This document shows positions 1 to 8,626 of a stretch of DNA of 64,000 nucleotides, one piece after another. Numbering within the stretch: the first letter of the stretch is position 1; each line of letters starts with the position of its first letter. This DNA comes from an uncultured Sunxiuqinia sp. (GTDB lineage Bacteria; Bacteroidota; Bacteroidia; Bacteroidales; Prolixibacteraceae), in the NCBI RefSeq assembly GCF_963678245.1, contig NZ_OY782770.1, forward strand, positions 620,001 to 684,000, read 5' to 3'. Below the pieces are notes generated by a model. It worked only from the letters and a program-made list of their open reading frames with translations. It had not been told where the DNA came from and did no database searches. A program made the translations under genes and the position numbers.

Positions 1-233
1 AATGCATTGCGGTGCGACTTACGTCCAATGATGAATTCGGAAAGCATGATCGGCAGACCAATTGCCAAAATAAAGCCGAGATAAACAAACAAAAAGGCTG
101 CTCCACCATAAACTCCGGTTATATAGGGAAATTTCCAAATATTACCCAAGCCAACGGCCGAACCTGCTGCTGCTGCTATTACTCCAAATGAACTCGAAAA
201 CTCTGCCCGACCCTTTTTCGACTGCTTTGACAT
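1..233 (-). CDS. Sodium-dependent symporter, neurotransmitter:sodium symporter (NSS/SNF) family, N-terminal fragment
   Basis: Reading leftwards from an ATG at 231-233 gives 77 residues before the window ends, so only the N-terminus is present. Residues 24-37 read GSAVGLGNIWKFPY, the hallmark of transmembrane segment 1 of the NSS/SNF family (LeuT-like), where the unwound helix binds sodium and substrate. A second hydrophobic segment follows (residues about 43-66), ending before IIGRKSHRNA. The short N-terminal leader MSKQSKKGRAEFSSSFG is typical of bacterial members. By family knowledge these inner-membrane proteins import amino acids or related solutes with Na+. The substrate cannot be told from this fragment. 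Confidence 0.9.
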   Translation of the reverse strand, partial: MSKQSKKGRAEFSSSFGVIAAAAGSAVGLGNIWKFPYITGVYGGAAFLFVYLGFILAIGLPIMLSEFIIGRKSHRNA

Positions 234-346
234 AAACGATAAATAAAATGGAAGTGAGTGTTTACTATTCTGATTAGCGGTAAAAATGCGAAATATTTCC
301 TTTCACTCAAAAAAAACAAGTGTATTGGCAATGGAAATTAATGATA

Positions 347-379
347 CAAAAAAAGGCCCTCCAAAAATGAAGGGCCTTT
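347..379 (-). terminator. Rho-independent terminator of the aldolase gene
   Basis: A perfect 9-bp stem (AAAGGCCCT at 352-360 pairing with AGGGCCTTT at 371-379) closes a 10-base loop. On the minus strand it is followed by a run of seven T (348-354). It lies 18 bp past the aldolase stop codon. Confidence 0.85.
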
Positions 380-397
380 ATATCTATCTGGTAAAAA

Positions 398-1477
398 TTA
401 GTTTTTTCCAATGCAGTTCAAGTCTTCGAAAGCACTTTTCAATCGAGCAATTTCTGCTTCTTCGCCTTTACGAAGCCATACACGTGGATCGTAGTACTTT
501 TTGTTTGGCTTTTCGTCTCCTTCAGGATTACCAATTTGAGCTTGCAAGTATGGACGATTAGCAGCTTCGAATTCACGAACGCCATCCCAATATGCCCATT
601 GTGTATCTGTATCGATATTCATTTTGATTACACCGTATGAAATAGCTTCACGGATTTCGGCATTTGATGAACCAGATCCGCCATGGAAAACAAAATTCAC
701 AGGTTTTTCTCCCAAACCTAATTTCTCAGAAATGTATTTTTGAGAAGCATCCAAAATAGCTGGTTTCAAAACAACATTACCTGGTTTGTAAACACCATGT
801 ACATTACCAAACGAAGCAGCAATAGTAAAATTAGGTGAAACTTCGCTCAACTGCTCGTAAGCATAACAAACCTCTTCGGGCTGTGTGTAAAGCAATGCAT
901 TATCAACATCAGAATTATCAACTCCATCCTCTTCACCACCGGTAATACCCAATTCAATTTCCAGAGTCATACCGATTTTGCTCATTCTTTTCAAATACTC
1001 TTTACAGATTGTGATGTTTTCTTCAAGAGGCTCTTCTGAAAGATCAAGCATGTGAGAAGAAAATAAAGGTTTGCCTGTTTCAGCAAAATGCTTTTCACCG
1101 GCATCTAACAATCCATCAATCCAAGGAAGTAATTTTTTTGCAGCGTGGTCTGTGTGTAAAACAACTTTTACGCCATAGGCTTCGGCCAACAGGTGAATTG
1201 CTTTTGCTCCGGCAACAGCTCCAGCAATTGGTGCTGCTTGTCCTTCTAATTTTAAACCTTTACCGGCAAAAAATTGTGCGCCACCATTCGAGAATTGAAT
1301 GATTACAGGAGAGTCAACAACTTTAGCAGCTTCCATCACTGCATTAATAGTACTTGAAGTAGTTACATTAACTGCAGGCATTGCAAATTGCTTTTCTTTT
1401 GCAACTTTAAATAAATATTGCAAGTCGTCTCCGGTTACTACACCTGGCTTGATGTTATCAAAAAGTTTTTCGCTCAT
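398..1477 (-). CDS. fbaA: Fructose-bisphosphate aldolase, class II (FbaA type)
   Basis: This zinc enzyme cleaves fructose 1,6-bisphosphate to glyceraldehyde 3-phosphate and dihydroxyacetone phosphate in glycolysis and gluconeogenesis. The length, 359 residues, equals that of the E. coli class IIA enzyme. The zinc-site segment VVLHTDHAAKK lies near residues 104-114. Further metal and substrate motifs are LEIELGITGGEEDG, NVHGVYKPG and FVFHGGSGSS, followed by the NMNID-like segment VIKMNIDTDTQWAYWDG. The ATG start at 1477 matches the family N-terminus (MSEKLFDNIKPGVVTG). It stands alone between a Bacteroidota-type -7 box upstream and a strong terminator downstream. gapA is also in this window but not nearby. 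Confidence 0.96.
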   Translation of the reverse strand: MSEKLFDNIKPGVVTGDDLQYLFKVAKEKQFAMPAVNVTTSSTINAVMEAAKVVDSPVIIQFSNGGAQFFAGKGLKLEGQAAPIAGAVAGAKAIHLLAEAYGVKVVLHTDHAAKKLLPWIDGLLDAGEKHFAETGKPLFSSHMLDLSEEPLEENITICKEYLKRMSKIGMTLEIELGITGGEEDGVDNSDVDNALLYTQPEEVCYAYEQLSEVSPNFTIAASFGNVHGVYKPGNVVLKPAILDASQKYISEKLGLGEKPVNFVFHGGSGSSNAEIREAISYGVIKMNIDTDTQWAYWDGVREFEAANRPYLQAQIGNPEGDEKPNKKYYDPRVWLRKGEEAEIARLKSAFEDLNCIGKN

Positions 1478-1545
1478 AGCTATTATTTTATTAAAAAATT
1501 AAACGGGATAATTTCAATTTGAAATCTTAATTATTTGATCGGCTG

Positions 1546-1553
1546 CAAATTTA
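1546..1553 (-). promoter_or_regulatory. Putative -7 box for fbaA
   Basis: The minus strand reads TAAATTTG, a match to the Bacteroidota -7 consensus TAnnTTTG, about 69 bp upstream of the fbaA ATG. No good -33 TTTG stands at 19-bp spacing, so support is partial. Confidence 0.35.
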
Positions 1554-1596
1554 AGAATAAAAAAACAAAAAACGGAGCAGCTATATTAATTGCAGG

Positions 1597-3933
1597 TTAA
1601 AACGGATAACCAATGGCGAAGGTCAGGTTAAAATGCTCAGCTGAGATTGGATAATTCCCAATAATGGAACGTTTACCTGCTTGCAAAGAAGGATCACGAA
1701 GCTTCATTCCCAAGTCTAATCTGAAAATAAAATAGGTGAAGTCGAACCGAAGCCCCATTCCTGTTCCAACGGCAATTTGCTTATAGAAACTATCAAAATA
1801 AAACTGCGCTCCAGGGCGGTTGTCTTTTTTATTGATGGCCCAAATATTTCCGGCATCCAAAAAGAACGCACCTTCAATTCGCCAAACAAAACGATAACGA
1901 TATTCCAGATTGGCTTCCAGTTTAATATCTCCCGACTGGTTCGGGTAAGCATCGCTCGGTGCATCGTATGTTCCCGGGCCCAACGAACGAACCTGCCAAG
2001 CTCTGATTCCATTAGCTCCACCGGAGAAGTACTTTTTTTCAAAAGGTAACACATCAAAATTGCCATAAGGCATAGCAACTCCTATAAATGCACGTCCAAC
2101 AATGGCATTGTAATCATCAACCATGTGCCCATACCGATACTCAAAATCACCTTTCAGATATTGAGCATATCTTACTCCGAGCATTTCGTGATAGCTTGTT
2201 TCCACGCCGAAAATGGTATCTACTGAAGTTTCCTTAGTGCGATTTAACAGGTTCGAATAAGCAGAAAGCAAATTACCGGCAGATTCAAACGACCATTTCA
2301 TATAACTATAATCTGCCCTACGTTTTAGGTTTTGATTGTTATTTATCTGGGTATAATTGAGTGCTGAAATGAGGTGATCAGTAAAACTACTTTTAATGTA
2401 TAAATCTCTAATTTTTTTAATAAAATCATCATCAAACTCATAAAGGTTAACAAAATTGAAATCTAAAAGATTCAGAAAGTGAGACCGGATGGGCGAAGAC
2501 TTCCAGTTGTAGCCATATTTCAAATTAGTAATAGTTCGGGTGTAGTCAGGACGGCGTTGGTAATTAAACCCCAGACTAAAAATTGTTTGAGGAACCTGAT
2601 AGCTAAACAATCGTCCGCGTTTTATAGGATTTAAGAACTTAGGAAGTGTTAGCGATCCTTCCAAACCAAATTCCCTAGTGTTAAAGTCCAGGTTTCCGTC
2701 ATCGCCAGAGCGTTGTTGTCTCTCAACCGCGCCCTTTAAATTTAGGTTAAATATCTCGGCACCCCGAAATAAATTACGGTGTTGGTAATTCAAATTTCCG
2801 GCTATTCCTAAATTTCCCGACGAGTTCGTACCTTCTAAGTCAATCGAAAAACCTTGCCGGGGTAGTGCTGTTAACTGAAAATTACTTTTCAATATGCCGA
2901 CGGTATCACTCACAAGCGTATCAACCTCTTCGAAGCTAAGATTCACAACCCGAAACTGCCGAAGCTGAACCAACGAGCGATAGGTTTTTTCAACATTAGA
3001 CAGTGAGTAGTAAGGATCATCCTCAATTCGATTGATATTGTAAAAAAGGTCGGGCTTATGCTTCAGTTTATCGCGATATAAAAAAGTATAAGGTGGATCA
3101 ACTAAGGTATCCTGATACGTCGCTTCTTTTGAATCACCAATCGGCACCGGCACAAAGTCAGGAGTAATCAAATACGATTCGACCCGGTATTTTTTATGTG
3201 GTTGAATCGAATCGACCTCATCTTCCAAATCGTTGTCGGCAATTTCAATAAGCAGATCTACCAACTTAGGGTTTCCTGTCAAACTCGTATCAGCCAGGTA
3301 AGTAATATAATTTTCTGAAAAATAGTAATAACCAAAGTTCTTTAAGTGGTTGGCAATGCGAGTCCGTTCGTTGTTCAACACATCAACATCAAAAATATTT
3401 CCTCCACCAATCAGCTGATCTGTCGTATCCCTTAAAATCAGGGACTCAATATTTTTATCCTGAATTTGATATGTGTAGTTTCGAATCCGGTAAGGAATTC
3501 CCGGTTCAATGTGATAGGTAACGTTAACCTTTTGCTTTTTCCCTTTGTAACGAACACTCGAGCTAACTTCTGCATCGTAATACCCTTTATTCTTTAAGTA
3601 AAGCTTGAGTTGCTCTTTTGAACGTTCCATCATAAACTCGTCATAAATTACAGGAGCTTCGCCAATTCGTTTAAACCACCCTTCCCCTTTCTTTTCAGAT
3701 GATAAATTGTATAGGCCAAGATGAAATTTTAGGAAACCCAATATTTTGAGGTTTTCCTTTTGACGAATCTGAGTCCGTAATTCTTCTTTATTGATTGACC
3801 GATTGTCTATTTCAACGTCAGTATCATTCAGTAAATACTTATCGTCGGGAACAAATTTAGTGGAAGAACAAGAAAAGAAAGAGACTGTAATCAACAGTTC
3901 AATCAAAAATAAAAACAATTTTTCCTTTCTCAT
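1597..3933 (-). CDS. tamL: TamL-type outer-membrane assembly lipoprotein (BamA/TamA superfamily)
   Basis: The product is an outer-membrane barrel with periplasmic POTRA domains, placed in the Omp85/TamA group. The ATG at 3933 is preferred over one at 3987 because it gives a compact lipoprotein signal: MRKEKLFLFLIELLITVSFF, then SC at the lipobox cysteine and SSTKFVPDDKYLL. That lipidated N-terminus separates Bacteroidota TamL from unlipidated BamA. Residues of roughly 25-360 carry POTRA-like repeats (LRTQIRQKENLKILG, YLKNKGYYDAEV). The rest is rich in alternating beta strands ending in the aromatic YPF typical of barrels. A D15-like motif, FSGGANGIRAWQVRSLGPG, lies near the end. No TamB homologue is in the window, so a TAM partnership is inferred. 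At 778 residues the length fits. Confidence 0.87.
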   Translation of the reverse strand: MRKEKLFLFLIELLITVSFFSCSSTKFVPDDKYLLNDTDVEIDNRSINKEELRTQIRQKENLKILGFLKFHLGLYNLSSEKKGEGWFKRIGEAPVIYDEFMMERSKEQLKLYLKNKGYYDAEVSSSVRYKGKKQKVNVTYHIEPGIPYRIRNYTYQIQDKNIESLILRDTTDQLIGGGNIFDVDVLNNERTRIANHLKNFGYYYFSENYITYLADTSLTGNPKLVDLLIEIADNDLEDEVDSIQPHKKYRVESYLITPDFVPVPIGDSKEATYQDTLVDPPYTFLYRDKLKHKPDLFYNINRIEDDPYYSLSNVEKTYRSLVQLRQFRVVNLSFEEVDTLVSDTVGILKSNFQLTALPRQGFSIDLEGTNSSGNLGIAGNLNYQHRNLFRGAEIFNLNLKGAVERQQRSGDDGNLDFNTREFGLEGSLTLPKFLNPIKRGRLFSYQVPQTIFSLGFNYQRRPDYTRTITNLKYGYNWKSSPIRSHFLNLLDFNFVNLYEFDDDFIKKIRDLYIKSSFTDHLISALNYTQINNNQNLKRRADYSYMKWSFESAGNLLSAYSNLLNRTKETSVDTIFGVETSYHEMLGVRYAQYLKGDFEYRYGHMVDDYNAIVGRAFIGVAMPYGNFDVLPFEKKYFSGGANGIRAWQVRSLGPGTYDAPSDAYPNQSGDIKLEANLEYRYRFVWRIEGAFFLDAGNIWAINKKDNRPGAQFYFDSFYKQIAVGTGMGLRFDFTYFIFRLDLGMKLRDPSLQAGKRSIIGNYPISAEHFNLTFAIGYPF

Positions 3934-4047
3934 TTTTCCATCTAAGTAGTGCGAATAATTTAGTGTCATGCTTCGAGTCTTTAACAATTTGTGATAGAAG
4001 CGAAACCGAAAATACCAAATGGGTCCGTGACCTTAACGCAGTTTACA

Positions 4048-4077
4048 CAAAAATAAACACTATCGAACGCAAACAAA
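4048..4077 (-). promoter_or_regulatory. Bacteroidota-type promoter for tamL
   Basis: On the minus strand TTTG (4074-4077) is followed after 18 bp by TATTTTTG (4048-4055). This fits the Bacteroidota sigma-ABfr consensus TTTG-N19-TAnnTTTG within one base of spacing. The 5' leader to the preferred tamL start would be about 108 bases. Confidence 0.5.
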
Positions 4078-4120
4078 TCGATTAGGCTTTTTTATTTTTA
4101 CAAAATGTTTGCCAATCGCG

Positions 4121-4891
4121 ATGCTAAGTAAAAATAAAATAAAATTCATCCACTCGCTCAACCGAAAAAGAACGAGAGAAAACAAAAAGTTATTTCTCGT
4201 TGAAGGAAATAAATTGGTTCTGGAAGCCATTACTTCCAAGCTACCTCTAAAACTATTGGTTGCTACCAGTGATTTTTATGAGCTGAACGAGCTTGACTGC
4301 AACATAGCGGAGGAAGTCGTTGAATGCTCAGCAGAGGAACTTAAGAAGACCAGTATGCTTCAAACTCCTCAGCAAGCAATGGCCGTCGTACACATGCCAA
4401 ACAATGTCTTGCATCTAGATCAACTTACAAACCAGCTTTCTGTTGCTCTCGACTTTGTTCAGGATCCTGGCAATCTAGGAACCATTATCCGAATAGCAGA
4501 TTGGTTTGGGATTAAACACCTCCTCTGCTCTACAGATACGGTAGATTGCTACAATCCCAAAGTTATTCAGGCAAGTATGGGTGCCATTCTTCGTGTTAAG
4601 ATTCATTACCTCAATTTGGAAGCAATACTTGACAATGCACGCAACTCTCAACTGCCGGTTTATGGCACTTTTTTGGAAGGTAAAAACATCTACCAATCAA
4701 CGCTCTCGTCCAATGGGATTTTGGTTATGGGAAACGAAGGAAATGGAATCTCACCCGCGATTTCCGATAAGATTAAACACAAAATTCATATACCTTCGTT
4801 TGCAATTGGTGGCTACGGATCGGAGTCGCTAAATGTGGCTACGGCTGCTGCAATTTGTTGTTCGGAGTTTAGAAGAAGAACTAGTGATTGA
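4121..4891 (+). CDS. RNA 2'-O-methyltransferase, TrmH/SpoU family
   Basis: This is a SPOUT-class SAM-dependent methyltransferase that modifies rRNA or tRNA ribose. The N-terminal half (LVEGNKLVLEAI, residues about 27-38) resembles the SpoU substrate-binding domain. The C-terminal half has the three family motifs: DFVQDPGNLGTIIRIADWFG, LVMGNEGNGISP and SLNVATAAAICCSEFRR, which form the knotted SAM site. The ATG at 4121 gives 256 residues and is preferred to an in-frame TTG at 4109. The stop overlaps the 3' end of the convergent broken lipoprotein gene by 11 bp. The family makes a specific target (such as a 23S rRNA guanosine) unassignable here. Confidence 0.9.
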   Translation: MLSKNKIKFIHSLNRKRTRENKKLFLVEGNKLVLEAITSKLPLKLLVATSDFYELNELDCNIAEEVVECSAEELKKTSMLQTPQQAMAVVHMPNNVLHLDQLTNQLSVALDFVQDPGNLGTIIRIADWFGIKHLLCSTDTVDCYNPKVIQASMGAILRVKIHYLNLEAILDNARNSQLPVYGTFLEGKNIYQSTLSSNGILVMGNEGNGISPAISDKIKHKIHIPSFAIGGYGSESLNVATAAAICCSEFRRRTSD

Positions 4892-5333
4892 CCAACGATT
4901 TTTTCAACTCTGCCAATTTTTCAAGAAAAGGTAGAATGGGGCGTTGGACAACGCTGTCTTCTGATGAAGTTCCATACCGAATTTCATGTACTTCTGTACC
5001 CAAGCGTACCCTTACAATAGTCACACCCATCGACACAAACATTGCAAGTATTGATGTCAATGGATGAAAAGTCATTGAAATCAAACGTTTGAATCAATTC
5101 ATTCCAGCTATCGGCGAGTTGATATTTTCGGAAGTACATGGGTTATAATCTTCATAGTAAAAAGCGTCTTCAATCACAACAAGCGAATCGGCACCCGCAC
5201 ACCACCCACAAACAAAACCAGTGGTTATTTGTACATCACCGTACCAATAATCAATCTCGTATCCACGTTCATCTTTATTGCAAGAAACAACTACAAATCC
5301 AACCAAAATAGAAAGTGTGATTAACTTTTTCAT
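4881..5333 (-). pseudogene. Small lipoprotein gene with two compensating frameshifts
   Basis: The first part (ATG at 5333, stop TGA at 5094-5096) encodes a lipoprotein signal, MKKLITLSILVGFVVVSC, then a Cys-rich segment with CGWCAG. Between about 5107 and 5011 the coding-like sequence is in another frame: WNELIQTFDFNDFSSIDI followed by NTCNVCVDGCDYC. From about 5009 to the TAG at 4881 the original frame resumes as VRLGTEVHEIRYGTSSEDSV and ends LAELKKSLVNH. One missing base near 5104-5109 and one extra base in the CCC run at 5009-5011 would restore an unbroken protein of about 150 residues. This is either a recent pseudogene or a pair of sequencing errors. I do not recognise the family. Confidence 0.65.
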
Positions 5334-5403
5334 CAAACTGAAATTTAGGTATTTTCATCAGGTAGATCAAACTTTCAATCAACTGGTTGTGTCCTTGAAT
5401 AAA

Positions 5404-6987
5404 TTAGAATACCATTTTTGCCACAGCTTCCGCACACCGCTCCCCGTCAATGGCTGACGAAGCAATACCTCCGGCATATCCGGCACCTTCACCACATGGA
5501 AACAATCCTTTAATGCGGATGTGTTGCAAATTATTTTCATTTCGGGGAATGCGAACCGGAGAGGACGTGCGCGACTCGACGCCAACTGCCGTAGCTTCTT
5601 TTGAAAGAAAACCTTTTGCTTTTTGATCAATTTGTTGGATGCCTTCGCTCAAGCGGCTGGCAATACGCTTCGGCAACTTATCGTGCAAAGCAGAGGCAAT
5701 TAATCCCGGACGATAGGATGATTCCGGCAAGTCGCTTGATTTTTTGCCTGCAACAAAATCAGTTAATCGTTGAGCCGGGGCAAATTGAGTATTTCCATTA
5801 ATCATGAAACAAAGCTTTTCTATTTGCTTCTGAAATTCCAATCCGGCAAAAACCCCATGGTGCTGATATTCGCGTAAATCCTCTGGTCGAACTTCAACCA
5901 CTAAACCAGAATTGGCAAAAGGTGAATTTCGTTTGGACGCCGACATGCCGTTAACAACCAATTCCCCCGGAGCTGTCGCTGCTGGAACGATGAAACCGCC
6001 CGGGCACATGCAAAATGAGTAAACACCCCGATCCTTCACCTGCTCAACAAACGAATAAGTTGCAGCCGGCAAAAATGGTCCTCTCTGGGCTTGGTGATAT
6101 TGAATAGTGTCAATCAATGCCTGTGGATGCTCCACGCGAACGCCCATCGCAAAAGTCTTTGCTTCCAGATTTATCCCTTTACGGTTCAGCAACTCATAAA
6201 TATCGCGAGCAGAGTGACCTGTTGCCAAAATCAACGCATTAAAATCATAAGACTCGCCATTGTCCAATTTCAGACCTGTACACCGATCACCTTTCAAATT
6301 GATGTCGGTTACCCGACTATTAAAATGAATTTCTCCTCCCGATGCGATAATTTGCTTCCGAATTCCACGTATCACGACAGGAAGCTTATCGGTACCGACA
6401 TGCGGATGAGCATCAATTAAAATTTCCGTATCAGCACCAAACTGAACCAAAACCTCCAGCACCTTCTGCACACTTCCGCGCTTTTTTGACCGCGTATAGA
6501 GTTTCCCATCCGAAAAAGTACCGGCTCCTCCCTCACCAAATCCGTAATTGGAGTCGGGGTCAATGATATGCTCCCGGTGAATCAGCGCGATATCGCGTTT
6601 TCGGTCGCTTACATTTTTTCCTCGTTCAAAAACGATGGGTTTCAGGCCCATTTCGATTAAACGCAAGGCAGCAAATAAACCGGCCGGTCCGGCACCTACG
6701 ATGCCAATGGCTTGTTTATGCTCAACATTTTGATAGTTGTAGCTTACGGAAGAAACTTCAGGCTCTTCACCCAAATAAACAGTCACACCCAAATTAATTC
6801 GGATCTGTCGTTGTCTGGCATCAATGGATCGCCGACGAACAACAATGGAAGTGATATCGCTATCGGATACACCCAATTTCTGAGAAATTATAGGACAATA
6901 AAATTGCTCATCCGATGCCTGTTTGGGGGTCAGTGATATATTGAGATCTTTTTTCACGTGTTTATACTCATTTATTTTTTGCAACAC
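5404..6987 (-). CDS. FAD-dependent dehydrogenase of the COG2509 type
   Basis: The product (527 residues) is a predicted cytosolic flavoprotein oxidoreductase of unknown substrate. An N-terminal domain of about 85 residues precedes the dinucleotide-binding site IGIVGAGPAGLFAALRLIE, which has GxGxxG and the acidic end ERG. The segment YGFGEGGAGTFSDGKLYTRS is characteristic of this family. Near the C-terminus GLFPCGEGAGYAGGIASSA is the second FAD motif, followed by DGERCAEAVAKMVF. The start is a GTG at 6987: a stop lies five codons upstream and no ATG is available. A 9-bp inverted repeat (7002-7010/7023-7031) lies just upstream. It shares orientation with porT but the 62-bp gap leaves co-transcription open. 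Confidence 0.85.
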   Translation of the reverse strand: MLQKINEYKHVKKDLNISLTPKQASDEQFYCPIISQKLGVSDSDITSIVVRRRSIDARQRQIRINLGVTVYLGEEPEVSSVSYNYQNVEHKQAIGIVGAGPAGLFAALRLIEMGLKPIVFERGKNVSDRKRDIALIHREHIIDPDSNYGFGEGGAGTFSDGKLYTRSKKRGSVQKVLEVLVQFGADTEILIDAHPHVGTDKLPVVIRGIRKQIIASGGEIHFNSRVTDINLKGDRCTGLKLDNGESYDFNALILATGHSARDIYELLNRKGINLEAKTFAMGVRVEHPQALIDTIQYHQAQRGPFLPAATYSFVEQVKDRGVYSFCMCPGGFIVPAATAPGELVVNGMSASKRNSPFANSGLVVEVRPEDLREYQHHGVFAGLEFQKQIEKLCFMINGNTQFAPAQRLTDFVAGKKSSDLPESSYRPGLIASALHDKLPKRIASRLSEGIQQIDQKAKGFLSKEATAVGVESRTSSPVRIPRNENNLQHIRIKGLFPCGEGAGYAGGIASSAIDGERCAEAVAKMVF

Positions 6988-7001
6988 ATGGAACTCGTTT
7001 T

Positions 7002-7031
7002 AAATATTCATGCTTCAGTGTGTGAATATTT
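7002..7031. repeat. Inverted repeat between porT and the FAD dehydrogenase gene
   Basis: AAATATTCA (7002-7010) and TGAATATTT (7023-7031) are perfect 9-bp arms around 12 bases. There is no T-run on either strand, so a simple intrinsic terminator is unlikely. It could be an operator or a transcript hairpin. Confidence 0.35.
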
Positions 7032-7049
7032 TCAAAGGCTTGTTTCAAC

Positions 7050-7820
7050 TTATTCGAAATGGAAGCTTAACGTGAATACGTTCGAACTCAGCTTTTCTAT
7101 TGCTGACGTATAATACTGACGCTGCGTTTCATCGGGTCCACTATTCAATATGTTTCCGACTCCCAAACTCACTTTCAGCTCAGTTGATAAACGGAAAAAG
7201 CGCAAATAACTATCCCAGCCAATTCCGGCTTCAAGATAAAAACCGCCTCTTTTAACCCGTACTAAATCTTCAACCCCGGTTTTCGAAATATCTACTCTGA
7301 AAGCCGGCCCGGCAATCAGGTAAGGGCGCTGATTATTCAATCGGCTTGATTTGTATTTCACTAATAATGGCAAATCGATGTAAGTTGATTTAATTGAATA
7401 ATACTCCTGCCGAGCAGAGCTTGGGGCATTGATATCGTATATTGGAACATTGTATACCAAGCGACGTTCTCCGAATGACAGACCGGGCAAAAAACGCAAA
7501 TCAAAGTACTCTCCCAAGCGCAGGCTGGTTACAATTCCAACAGTCAGCCCAGGAACCTGCTCAGCAATATCAGCATGAACTGTATCGCCATAGCTAATTT
7601 CATTTCCGTCGATGTTGTTCCATTGCTTTGGCACAAAATCAGGGTTTTCGCCAATTGGCCGAAAATGTTGAAACCGAAAATCCAAGGTATTAATTGCAAT
7701 GGTAAACCCAAAGTGCAATTGCTTCTCATCAAAGGTTGTCAGGTTCTTCACCCGTTGAATTTGAGCGAATGAATTAATCGCCAAATAAAGAAGCGCTATG
7801 CTAATGAAGAGTTTTTTCAC
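7050..7820 (-). CDS. porT: PorT-like outer-membrane beta-barrel protein (type IX secretion)
   Basis: The protein has 256 residues, a cleavable signal peptide (MKKLFISIALLYLAINSFAQ) and an outer-membrane beta-barrel pattern ending in LSSNVFTLSFHFE, with the terminal aromatic expected for BAM insertion. PorT/SprT proteins are needed for T9SS secretion. The segments LHFGFTIAINTLDFR and IDLPLLVKYKSSR fit the PorT family as I know it. The gene follows ubiE on the same strand after 83 bp, and a porT-ubiE neighbourhood is known in Bacteroidota. Starts are limited to the GTG at 7820, since no ATG lies between it and an upstream stop. A T9SS cargo protein is encoded at 14.9-21.2 kb, so the system is probably functional in this organism. 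Confidence 0.8.
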   Translation of the reverse strand: MKKLFISIALLYLAINSFAQIQRVKNLTTFDEKQLHFGFTIAINTLDFRFQHFRPIGENPDFVPKQWNNIDGNEISYGDTVHADIAEQVPGLTVGIVTSLRLGEYFDLRFLPGLSFGERRLVYNVPIYDINAPSSARQEYYSIKSTYIDLPLLVKYKSSRLNNQRPYLIAGPAFRVDISKTGVEDLVRVKRGGFYLEAGIGWDSYLRFFRLSTELKVSLGVGNILNSGPDETQRQYYTSAIEKLSSNVFTLSFHFE

Positions 7821-7903
7821 TGATTCTGATGAATTTATTGTCCTAAATCAAAAACCATCTAATTCTCAAAATATTGCCCATTTCAGGATGCGAATCATCA
7901 CAT

Positions 7904-8626
7904 TTATTTTTGAGCGACGTATATTGTTGCAATTCCCATGGTTAGCCTTCGTTGCTGAACCTGGCGAAAACCGGTATCCGACAATATATTCAACATATCC
8001 TGATCATCAGGAAAAGCCATCACCGATTCGGGCAAATACGTATAAGCTGAAGAATCTTTGGAAACCAGTCCACCGACAAACGGCAAAATATGGAAGAAAT
8101 AAAACTTATACAACTGTTTAAACGGGAAATATTTGGGTTTTGAAAACTCCAGAATAATGGCAACCCCACCATGATGGAGCACCCGATAAAATTCATCCAA
8201 TCCACTCTGTAAGGTTTCAAAGTTACGAACCCCAAAAGCTACTGTGATGGCATCTATCGAATCATCTTCAAAAGGCATACTTTCCGAATCACCTTTCTGA
8301 AATCGAATGAGAGAATCCAGTCCTAATTTTTTAACCTTTTCCTCTCCTACTCGGATCATTTCACCCGATAGATCGTAGCCAATAATCTCATCAACATTTA
8401 ACCTGGAAGTAGCAATGGCGAAATCACCAGTGCCTGTGGCCACATCTAAAATCCGCTTTGGGCTATATTCACGGAGAATTTTAACGGCCTTTTTACGCCA
8501 TAACCGATCGATTCCCAGACTTAAAAAATGATTTAAAAAATCGTATTTTGCTGCGATATTATCGAACATCTGCTCGACTTGTTGCTTTTTATTTTTATCA
8601 GAATTTTGATAGGGAGCTACTGTCAT
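7904..8626 (-). CDS. ubiE: Demethylmenaquinone methyltransferase (UbiE/MenG)
   Basis: This SAM-dependent C-methyltransferase makes the last step of menaquinone synthesis. The 240-residue product carries the UbiE signature near its N-terminus (MFDNIAAKYDFLNHFLSLGI). The SAM motif I, ILDVATGTGDFA, is at residues about 59-70. Motif II/III segments are DAITVAFGVRNFETLQSGLD and GGVAIILEFSKP. The ATG at 8626 overlaps the stop codon of the upstream PurM/PurL-like gene by 4 bp, so the two are translationally coupled. PorT follows downstream. Bacteroidota use menaquinone, so MenG rather than ubiquinone activity is expected. Confidence 0.95.
   Translation of the reverse strand: MTVAPYQNSDKNKKQQVEQMFDNIAAKYDFLNHFLSLGIDRLWRKKAVKILREYSPKRILDVATGTGDFAIATSRLNVDEIIGYDLSGEMIRVGEEKVKKLGLDSLIRFQKGDSESMPFEDDSIDAITVAFGVRNFETLQSGLDEFYRVLHHGGVAIILEFSKPKYFPFKQLYKFYFFHILPFVGGLVSKDSSAYTYLPESVMAFPDDQDMLNILSDTGFRQVQQRRLTMGIATIYVAQK

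Noticed and set aside
286-561. Plus-strand frame of 91 codons across the fbaA 3' end
   Set aside because: It overlaps the well-supported aldolase gene and a terminator, and has no recognisable motif.
1777-2049. Plus-strand frame inside tamL
   Set aside because: Shadow of the opposite-strand barrel gene; no independent start context.
6091-6420. Plus-strand 109-codon frame inside the FAD dehydrogenase gene
   Set aside because: Antisense shadow of a conserved coding sequence.
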